A stretch of DNA of 10,599 bases from DAOSVX01 sp035379765. Lineage in GTDB: Bacteria; Bacillota_I; Bacilli_A; RF39; UBA660. The stretch is from assembly GCA_035379765.1 (NCBI GenBank), contig DAOSVX010000022.1, positions 1-10,599 of the forward strand, in the 5' to 3' direction. A model generated the notes under the pieces. That model saw nothing but the letters and a program-made list of their open reading frames with translations. It was not told the origin of the DNA and ran no database searches. A program made the translations under genes and the position numbers. The number at the start of each line of letters is the position of its first letter. Position 1 is the first letter of the stretch. Shown here in pieces: positions 5,498-10,599 of this stretch.

Positions 5498-5848
5498 ATG
5501 GCAAGACCAGTAAAATCTAGAATTGTTTGTTCTAAACCAAAAGTAAATACTTTTGGACCTAGGAACTGTGATAATTTAGATTGTATATTTATGACATTAG
5601 AAGAATATGAAGCCATTAGACTTATTGATTATGAAGATTTGACTCAAGAAGAAGCATCTCGTTTTATGGATGTTGCTAGAACGACTATTCAGGGGATATA
5701 CGATAATGCCCGCAAAAAAGTGGCGGATGCCTTAGTAAATGGCAAGATGATTAAAATCGAAGGTGGTAATTATAATTTGTGTACAAATATGCCTTATGGC
5801 AGAGGATGTAATCAAAAAAGTTGCCGAAGATTTGGTAGAAACAAATAG
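5498..5848 (+). CDS. UPF0251 / DUF134 DNA-binding protein
   Basis: 116-aa predicted regulator. The N-terminus MARPVKSRIVCSKPKVNTFGP and the block MTLEEYEAIRLIDYEDLTQEEA match the UPF0251/DUF134 family. A sigma-region-4-like helix-turn-helix follows (about 46-78, TQEEASRFMDVARTTIQGIYDNARKK), then KMIKIEGGNYNLC. Six cysteines at 11, 24, 29, 95, 104 and 109 bracket the helix-turn-helix and could bind a metal or Fe-S centre; family function is not established. The ribosome binding site GAAGGT (5487-5492) is 5 nt before the ATG and overlaps the stop region of the microprotein gene, indicating one operon. It may bind the palindrome at 5251-5272 and autoregulate (inference). A terminator follows. 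Confidence 0.92.
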   Translation: MARPVKSRIVCSKPKVNTFGPRNCDNLDCIFMTLEEYEAIRLIDYEDLTQEEASRFMDVARTTIQGIYDNARKKVADALVNGKMIKIEGGNYNLCTNMPYGRGCNQKSCRRFGRNK

Positions 5849-5874
5849 TTTTAGGATAAGTTAAATACTAAGAT

Positions 5875-5902
5875 AAAAAAACATTTTAAAAATGTTTTTT
5901 TT
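5875..5902 (+). terminator. Terminator of the DUF134 operon
   Basis: A-rich 5' arm (5875-5886, A-run then CATTT) pairs with AAATG plus a T-run (5890 onward) around loop TAA, giving at least 11 bp of stem and an eight-T run (5895-5902). Confidence 0.82.
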
Positions 5903-5903
5903 A

Positions 5904-5912
5904 TGTTATACT
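5904..5912 (+). promoter_or_regulatory. Extended -10 promoter of the lipoprotein-GGDEF operon
   Basis: TGTTATACT (5904-5912) is an extended -10 that begins two bases after the preceding T-run. The expected start is near 5919, giving a leader of about 22 nt. There is no clear -35. TATGAT at 5924-5929 is a weaker alternative, but it would start inside the ribosome binding site. Confidence 0.6.
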
Positions 5913-5940
5913 AACCGTGTAGTATGATATGGAGGTATCT

Positions 5941-6408
5941 ATGAAAAAGATTTCAAAATTAGGGCTTTTGGCATTGGTAATAGTTTTTTCTTTATTTATT
6001 ACGGGATGTGGTAAGAAGACAGCTTTAACAGCTGATGAATTTAAAAATCAAATGGAAACTTTAGGGTTTGATGTTATTGATGCAACTGAGTATATAACTG
6101 ATGAAACGGTTGCTACAGCATATATTGCTCAAAAAGCAGATGCTTATCAAGTAGAGTTCTATGTTTTTACAACCGATGATGCTGCTAAAGCAGGATATGA
6201 TCAGTATGTAGCTAACTTGAAAGTAATTGCTGGTTCTGAAACAAATGCTAATACAGAAGTAACTAATAATACTTATTATAAATATACAGATAAAGCCGGA
6301 GATTATTATAGTGCTACAATAAAAGTAGATAAAACGCTTTTATATGTTAGAGCTTTAAGTACTTACCAAAGTGAAATAGATCAAATTATAGATGAATTAA
6401 ATTATTAA
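5941..6408 (+). CDS. Small lipoprotein of unknown function (155 aa)
   Basis: Exported lipoprotein. An N-terminal MKKISK, a hydrophobic core and the lipobox ITGC put lipidated Cys at residue 23. The mature domain (about 130 residues) has no recognised family. It is Thr/Ala/Tyr/Asp-rich, contains a LTADEFKNQMETLGFDVIDA helix-like start and predicted alternating strands, and looks like a compact extracellular alpha/beta domain. The start at 5941 is chosen because GGAGG (5931-5935) is 5 nt upstream; the in-frame ATG at 5929 overlaps that ribosome binding site and is rejected. The gene begins its own transcription unit after the DUF134 terminator and is followed after 17 bp by the diguanylate cyclase gene. 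It could act as an extracytoplasmic partner of that membrane protein, which is inference from position only. Confidence 0.88.
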   Translation: MKKISKLGLLALVIVFSLFITGCGKKTALTADEFKNQMETLGFDVIDATEYITDETVATAYIAQKADAYQVEFYVFTTDDAAKAGYDQYVANLKVIAGSETNANTEVTNNTYYKYTDKAGDYYSATIKVDKTLLYVRALSTYQSEIDQIIDELNY

Positions 6409-6425
6409 TTATAGGGCAGTTTGAG

Positions 6426-7520
6426 ATGAGAGTAGTTAACGTTGAACTTTGTTCTTTAATCTTTTTAGTAACATTATTTATAAGTTATATTTATAATTTT
6501 AAGCATCGTTTTACGAAAACATCTTATCAATTTATTACAGCTTTTATTTTTATAGGGATATTATCATTATTAAATATATCTTTAGTAGTCTTGCCATTAA
6601 ACTCTTATTTCAGGTATATTATTTTGATACTATCTTTTTATTTTGTTTTTTTACTACCATATGTTTTTTATGAGTATGTAGAAGAAAACATTTTACTTTC
6701 TAAATACTATGTTAAATTTAAAAAATATATCAGAATAATTTATTTAGTTTATATACCAATATGTATTTTGTTAATGTTTTTAAAAGCAACTACTATTTTA
6801 GTTTTGCCATTTTCTATAAATACTTTTACTTATTATAATATTTTGCTACTGTTTTCTTTATTACCTATGTTAGTTTTGTTTTTAGAATATACTTATTACT
6901 TGTTTTTTAAAAAGGAATCAAAAAATATTAAAATATTTTTAATTACTTTAATTTCCATAATAGGAATATTTATAGAAATAGGGTTAACTAATTACTATTT
7001 ATTAACTCCGCTTTATATCATTATTTGCTTTATTTTGTATAATTATAAATATGAATTAATTACTAGTAAAGATGTTTTAACAGGACTTCATAACAGAGAG
7101 ATAATTAAAAAAATAGAAACTAATCGTCGTCATACTAATAAAGAACTAGTTGTTTATATGATTGATGTTAATAAATTTAAAAGTATAAACGATACTTATG
7201 GTCATGATAAAGGCGATATGGTTTTAAAGAAGGTTGCTAAGATATTACTAGATTCAGTAAGAAATACTGACTATGTAATTCGTTATGGTGGAGATGAATT
7301 TATTATTATAGCTTTCTTTGATGATGCCAAAGATGCTCCAGTTATACCTAAAAAAGTTCAAAATAATGTAACTAAGTATAATAAATTTAAAAAAATTAAA
7401 ATAAGTTTAAGTATTGGCTATGAAATACTTAAATTAGATAAAAATGGAAAGTATAATATTTACAAGTCATTAGAAAAAGCTGATAAGAAAATGTATGCCG
7501 AAAAAAGAAAAAGATCATAA
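6426..7520 (+). CDS. Membrane diguanylate cyclase (GGDEF domain)
   Basis: 364-aa protein that should make cyclic di-GMP from two GTP. The first about 205 residues are strongly hydrophobic, with roughly six or seven membrane segments (about 8-24, 36-58, 62-82, 101-127, 136-161, 168-186, 189-205), and resemble no sensor family I can name. The GGDEF domain occupies about 216-364: DVLTGLHNR, MIDVNKFKSINDTYGHDKGD, the catalytic GGDEF at 288-292, and SLSIGYE. An inhibitory-site RxxD (R279-D282) lies at the canonical five-residue distance before GGDEF, so product inhibition is expected. No EAL or HD-GYP domain is present. It is probably co-transcribed with the upstream lipoprotein. The ribosome binding site is weak. 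The end of the gene overlaps the stem of its own terminator. Confidence 0.93.
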   Translation: MRVVNVELCSLIFLVTLFISYIYNFKHRFTKTSYQFITAFIFIGILSLLNISLVVLPLNSYFRYIILILSFYFVFLLPYVFYEYVEENILLSKYYVKFKKYIRIIYLVYIPICILLMFLKATTILVLPFSINTFTYYNILLLFSLLPMLVLFLEYTYYLFFKKESKNIKIFLITLISIIGIFIEIGLTNYYLLTPLYIIICFILYNYKYELITSKDVLTGLHNREIIKKIETNRRHTNKELVVYMIDVNKFKSINDTYGHDKGDMVLKKVAKILLDSVRNTDYVIRYGGDEFIIIAFFDDAKDAPVIPKKVQNNVTKYNKFKKIKISLSIGYEILKLDKNGKYNIYKSLEKADKKMYAEKRKRS

Positions 7521-7542
7521 TTGTTTAACTGGTCTTTTTTTT
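7508..7542 (+). terminator. Terminator overlapping the GGDEF stop codon
   Basis: AAAAAGATC (7508-7516) pairs with GGTCTTTTT (7531-7539; one T-G pair), and the T-run reaches 7542. The 14-nt loop contains the TAA of the GGDEF gene (7518-7520). The long loop makes it weaker than the other terminators. Confidence 0.6.
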
Positions 7543-7547
7543 ATGAT
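7542..7547 (+). promoter_or_regulatory. Candidate -10 of trpS
   Basis: TATGAT begins on the last T of the terminator, with initiation expected near 7554 and a 16-nt leader. There is no TGn extension and no clear -35, so this is the weakest of the terminator-adjacent promoters. The short leader leaves no room for a T-box. Confidence 0.4.
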
Positions 7548-7569
7548 AGAATTAAATAAAGGTGATAGT

Positions 7570-8613
7570 ATGAAAAAAATAATTTTAACAGGTGATAGGC
7601 CAACTGGACCATTACATATTGGTCATTATGTTGGGTCTTTAAAAGAAAGAGTTAGATTACAAAACTCTAATTCTTATGATGAAATATATATTATGATTGC
7701 TGATAATCAAGCCCTAACAGATAATTTTCAAGATGTTAATAAAGTAAAAAATAATATTATAGAAGTAGCTCTTGATTATATGGCTGTTGGAATAGATCCT
7801 AGTAAGTCAACAATCTTTATTCAATCTTTAGTCCCAGAATTATGTGAATTAACTTTTTATTATATGAATTTAGTTACTTTAGCTAGATTAAGAAGGAATC
7901 CTACCGTTAAAGAAGAAATAAAACATCATAATTATGAGGAAAGTATACCTATGGGGTTTTTAACTTACCCTATAAGTCAAGCTGCTGATATAACGGCTTT
8001 TAAAGCAACTGCAGTCCCTGTTGGTGAAGACCAATTGCCAATGATAGAACAAACTAGAGAAATAGTTAATACTTTTAATAGGCTTTATCAAGATGTTTTA
8101 GTAACTCCTGAAGCAGTTTTACCAACAAATAAAAATTGTTATCGTTTGCCTGGTACTGATGGAAAGAATAAGATGGGTAAATCATTAGGCAATGGTATTT
8201 ATTTATCTGATACTTCAGAAGAAATAAAAAGAAAAGTAATGTCTATGTATACTGATCCAGATCATTTAAAAGTAGAAGATCCGGGTAAAGTAAATGGCAA
8301 TGTAGTGTTTACTTATTTAGATGTTTTTGCTACCCCTGAGCACTTTAAAAAGTATCTTCCTGAATATAATAGTTTAGAAGAACTTAAAGCTCATTATGAA
8401 AAAGGTGGCCTTGGTGATGTCAAGATTAAAATGTTTTTAAATGATGTTTTACAAGAGATACTAAAACCAATTAGAGAAAAAAGAGAAGAGTTAGCGAAAG
8501 ATAAAGATAGAATATATGCAATACTAAGAGAGGGTTCAATAATAGCTCAACAAAAAGCATCCCAGACTTTAAAAGAAGTAAAGGATGCTATGGGAATTAA
8601 TTACTTTAATTAA
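7570..8613 (+). CDS. trpS: Tryptophanyl-tRNA synthetase
   Basis: 347-aa class I synthetase that charges tRNA-Trp in the cytoplasm. The Rossmann fold begins KKIILTGDRPTGPLHIGHYVGSL with the HIGH motif at 16-19. RRNPTVKEEI, MGFLTYPISQAADITAFKA, VPVGEDQLPMIEQTREI and SMYTDPDHLKVEDPGK are family blocks. The KMSKS loop is KMGKS (201-205), a tolerated variant. The overall sequence and the C-terminal TLKEVKDAMGINYF resemble the streptococcal/lactobacillal type. The ATG at 7570 is chosen: AAGGTGAT (7559-7566) is just upstream and the protein starts where homologues do. The longer in-frame start at 7495 would read through the terminator and promoter. A strong terminator overlaps the stop codon. Confidence 0.97.
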   Translation: MKKIILTGDRPTGPLHIGHYVGSLKERVRLQNSNSYDEIYIMIADNQALTDNFQDVNKVKNNIIEVALDYMAVGIDPSKSTIFIQSLVPELCELTFYYMNLVTLARLRRNPTVKEEIKHHNYEESIPMGFLTYPISQAADITAFKATAVPVGEDQLPMIEQTREIVNTFNRLYQDVLVTPEAVLPTNKNCYRLPGTDGKNKMGKSLGNGIYLSDTSEEIKRKVMSMYTDPDHLKVEDPGKVNGNVVFTYLDVFATPEHFKKYLPEYNSLEELKAHYEKGGLGDVKIKMFLNDVLQEILKPIREKREELAKDKDRIYAILREGSIIAQQKASQTLKEVKDAMGINYFN

Positions 8614-8623
8614 TTCTTTTTTT
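8594..8623 (+). terminator. trpS terminator overlapping its stop codon
   Basis: The perfect 10-bp stem GAATTAATTA (8594-8603)/TAATTAATTC (8607-8616), loop CTT, is followed by seven Ts (8617-8623). The stem includes the last codons and the TAA of trpS (8611-8613), and the T-run reaches the stop codon of the convergent phosphoesterase gene. On the minus strand no T-run follows the stem, so it serves trpS only. Confidence 0.85.
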
Positions 8624-9467
8624 ATTCACTATATAAACGATAAAAGTTAAAAGAAGGCTTATTTAAAAAGCGAAAGTTTAATACTGAGCAGCCAACACCA
8701 CCAGATATATATAAATCAGTATCATTTACTTTATAATAACTTTCATAATAAGTTTTAGCTCCCTCGGTTTTAATAACAGCACCAACAAAAGGAATTCTTA
8801 CTTGGCCATTATGACTATGACCAGCCAATACTAAATCAAAGTTTTTATCTTCTACTTCTAATATTTGATCTGGTTCATGAACCAATAATATTTTATAATA
8901 AGTAGCTAGTTCTTCTTCGGTTAATTCTAAATTAGTAAATAAATTTTCATAATCTGGTTGGGTTTTAATCGAAGAAGAAAGACCGCTAATAATAATAGGA
9001 GTATCAGATTTATAATAAATAAAATCACTTTCGTTGTCTAAAATTTTAAAACCTGCTTCAGTCATAATGTTTTCAAATAAATTAGTACTATAATCATGAT
9101 TACCTTTAACAGCAAATTTAGCTATAGAAGCATCTATATCACTTAATTTTTCTTTTACTTTTTCTAATGTTTCTTCTGTAACAGTAACATCTTTATCAAT
9201 TAAATCTCCAGTAAATACTACTATATCTGGTTTTAATAAATTTATTTTATTAACTATGTCTTCTAGCTTTTCATCATCAACAGTTCTACCATAATGTAAA
9301 TCCGAAAAATGGACTATTTTAAAGCCATCGAAAGAATCTGGTAAAGTTTCTTTGCTAACAGCATATTCTCTAATATTTAATCCTGTAGTACTAATAAAAC
9401 GAGCCCACAAAAGAAGCCCTACAGCAATAAATATTAAAACAATTAATAAGATTTTACCTTTTTTCAT
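8622..9467 (-). CDS. Membrane-anchored calcineurin-like metallophosphoesterase (YkuE-like)
   Basis: 281-aa binuclear-metal phosphoesterase. An N-terminal membrane anchor (about 5-22) precedes the complete set of metal motifs: D56-L-H58 (HFSDLHYG), GD 87-88 (VVFTGDLID), GNHD 122-125, H197 (LLVHEPD) and GHSH 216-219 (AGHSHNGQ). This layout matches the YkuE/UDP-2,3-diacylglucosamine-pyrophosphatase-like group, but the substrate cannot be told from sequence; an envelope phosphodiester or phosphoanhydride is likely. The topology is uncertain: the anchor may be a signal-anchor with the domain outside. The ribosome binding site AAAGGAGA precedes the ATG at 9467 and overlaps the stop codon of the CPBP gene, so the two are one operon. 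The gene end meets the trpS terminator T-run. Its terminal codon order is YRLYSE-TAA. Confidence 0.94.
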   Translation of the reverse strand: MKKGKILLIVLIFIAVGLLLWARFISTTGLNIREYAVSKETLPDSFDGFKIVHFSDLHYGRTVDDEKLEDIVNKINLLKPDIVVFTGDLIDKDVTVTEETLEKVKEKLSDIDASIAKFAVKGNHDYSTNLFENIMTEAGFKILDNESDFIYYKSDTPIIISGLSSSIKTQPDYENLFTNLELTEEELATYYKILLVHEPDQILEVEDKNFDLVLAGHSHNGQVRIPFVGAVIKTEGAKTYYESYYKVNDTDLYISGGVGCSVLNFRFLNKPSFNFYRLYSE

Positions 9468-9477
9468 AATTTCTCCT

Positions 9478-10182
9478 TTACAATACTAATAATATAACAC
9501 CTACTGATATTATATTTTGTAACATGTGAATCATAATAGCACTATAAATATTATTTGTTTTAAGATAAGTAAGACCAAAAACAACTCCTAAAGCCCCATA
9601 AGGAATTATATATAATAATTGTTGCCAACTACTGGCTATATCAGCCATAGTATCAAAGTAAGCAAGTAAATGCATAGAACCAAATAGTAAAGAAGTAAAT
9701 ATTAAAAATAAAGTTTTGTTTTTAATACTATTTTTAAAATTAGCTCTAAATACTAATTCTTCTGAGACTGGCCCTAATAATATTAAAGTAACAATTGAAT
9801 AAATAGGGTAAGCTACTAGATTAGCTCTATTAGCTTCTTCATTTAAAGCAATAGATCCTTTAAAGAAAACATAATTTATTAAGAAATTAGATACAATCAT
9901 AATACCTAAACCAATAACAAAGTATTTTAAAATAATTTTAAAATACTTTTTAAAATTAACTTTAAAATCTTTAAAATCATTAATTAAAGTTTTTCTAAAG
10001 ATAAAAGTCACCATAACAAAGATAATTAATTCTGTTAAAATTAAGACCATATTTTGTTTTAAAGAGCTAAAATTATCAAAATCTTTAGTTAATAAAAAGG
10101 CATATGACATACCAGGAATAACAACAATATATAAAAAACATATTAAAAGGCTTTTACCAAATTTTTTCAATCTTTCTATCAT
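9478..10182 (-). CDS. CPBP-family intramembrane metalloprotease
   Basis: 234-aa polytopic membrane protein of the CPBP (CAAX protease and bacteriocin-processing, Abi) family. The predicted active-site motifs are all present: EExxxR at 141-146 (SEELVFR), FxxxH at 167-171 (LLFGSMH) and HxxxN at 219-223 (IHMLQN). Roughly six to eight hydrophobic segments surround them. Family members cleave prenylated or other membrane substrates, and some protect bacteriocin producers; the substrate here is unknown. The ribosome binding site AAGGTGA lies just before the ATG at 10182. The gene sits 10 bp upstream of the phosphoesterase gene and 11 bp downstream of the UPF0316 gene, within a three-gene minus-strand operon of membrane proteins. 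The length is normal for the family and no defect is seen. Confidence 0.93.
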   Translation of the reverse strand: MIERLKKFGKSLLICFLYIVVIPGMSYAFLLTKDFDNFSSLKQNMVLILTELIIFVMVTFIFRKTLINDFKDFKVNFKKYFKIILKYFVIGLGIMIVSNFLINYVFFKGSIALNEEANRANLVAYPIYSIVTLILLGPVSEELVFRANFKNSIKNKTLFLIFTSLLFGSMHLLAYFDTMADIASSWQQLLYIIPYGALGVVFGLTYLKTNNIYSAIMIHMLQNIISVGVILLVL

Positions 10183-10193
10183 AAATCACCTTG

Positions 10194-10599
10194 TTATTTC
10201 ATAAAACCATTATAGACATATTTTGTTTCATTAACAGTAATAAAAGCGTCATTATCTAGTTTCTTTATTAAATCAGTTAAATCATCTAGTTTCTTTTTAT
10301 TAATTTGCATATAAAGCATAGCTTTTTTATCTTTATCTTTTTGATATTGTAAAGGTATAACAGAAACGGCATAACCATGTTTTCTAATTTCTTTAATGAT
10401 AGTATCGTCACACTTATTAATAACTACTTGAACTCCTACTAAACCATCAATTAATTGTTTTGATAATAGTAAACCTATATAAGTGCCAGCTGCATAACCT
10501 CCAGCGTAAGAAAGAGGAATAAATATAGAAGTAATTTCCGTATTTAAAGCTTCTCTAGCTATTAAAAACCAAATTAAAACTTCTAAGAAAGCGGCAATA
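10194..10599 (-). CDS. UPF0316 / DUF2179 membrane protein, C-terminal part (open at right edge)
   Basis: Partial gene of 134 visible codons on the minus strand, ending at TAA (10194-10196); the frame is open through base 10599 and no start is visible. It reads AAFLEVLIWFLIAREALN, then IPLSYAGGYAAGTYIG, which is the membrane region of UPF0316 (DUF5698). A soluble DUF2179 domain follows (DDTIIKEIRKHGYAVSVIPLQ ... LIKKLDNDAFITVNETKYVYNGFMK). Relatives are about 170-185 aa, so roughly 40 N-terminal residues lie outside the window. Family function is unknown. DUF2179 is also the C-terminal domain of YitT-type membrane proteins and is thought to bind a small ligand. It appears to be an upstream member of the operon with the CPBP protease and phosphoesterase. 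Confidence 0.9.
   Translation of the reverse strand, partial: IAAFLEVLIWFLIAREALNTEITSIFIPLSYAGGYAAGTYIGLLLSKQLIDGLVGVQVVINKCDDTIIKEIRKHGYAVSVIPLQYQKDKDKKAMLYMQINKKKLDDLTDLIKKLDNDAFITVNETKYVYNGFMK

Noticed and set aside
5929..5940. ATG at 5929 as lipoprotein start
   Set aside because: It overlaps the GGAGG ribosome binding site of the ATG at 5941 and would put acidic residues ahead of the signal peptide.
7495..7569. N-terminally extended trpS starting at 7495
   Set aside because: The extension reads through the GGDEF terminator and the -10, and homologues begin at the MKKIILTG position.
7521..7569. T-box or tryptophan riboswitch upstream of trpS
   Set aside because: Only 49 bp separate the genes and they contain a terminator, a -10 and a ribosome binding site; there is no room for a T-box.
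1..10599. CRISPR arrays, transposases or insertion sequences
   Set aside because: No regularly spaced repeats, no transposase or recombinase motifs and no terminal inverted repeats with target duplications were seen.

Overview
This is an AT-rich chromosomal window from a low-GC Gram-positive bacterium. The rnr-smpB-ssrA order, strong AAGGAG-type ribosome binding sites, a lipobox lipoprotein, a streptococcus-like TrpRS and the use of only TAA and TAG stops suggest an uncultured member of the Bacilli or the Mollicutes-related lineages (Erysipelotrichales, RF39 and similar). This is inference from gene content; there is no 16S in the window. Genes are tightly packed. The RNA genes and operons are separated by very short terminator-promoter junctions.

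Layout, + strand: the 3' half of RNase R (rnr, open at the left edge) overlaps smpB. smpB abuts a gene for a secreted, membrane-anchored amidase-signature enzyme. tmRNA (ssrA) follows 38 bp later with its own promoter. Trans-translation parts are therefore clustered: tmRNA and SmpB rescue stalled ribosomes, and RNase R degrades the released mRNA. The amidase is an unexpected member of this locus. Next comes a small cassette (a 71-aa hypothetical gene and an orphan ParB-like gene), flanked by two nearly identical terminator/extended -10 units. The ParB-like gene has a perfect 10-bp inverted repeat spanning its leader and start codon. tRNA-Leu(CAG) follows.

After the tRNA there is a perfect 22-bp palindrome overlapping a near-consensus promoter. 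It drives a two-gene operon: a 48-aa GTGP/TGRG-motif microprotein (DUF5320-like) and a UPF0251/DUF134 helix-turn-helix protein with six cysteines, which is a candidate autoregulator. A third terminator/promoter junction leads to a lipoprotein gene and a membrane diguanylate cyclase (intact GGDEF and RxxD). A fourth leads to trpS.

Minus strand, convergent with trpS: a UPF0316/DUF2179 membrane protein (open at the right edge), a CPBP-family intramembrane protease and a membrane-anchored calcineurin-like phosphoesterase, spaced 10-11 bp apart as one operon.

The observations most worth following are the palindrome-controlled microprotein/DUF134 operon, the orphan ParB gene with its leader dyad, the amidase inside the trans-translation locus, and the recurring terminator-promoter junctions.
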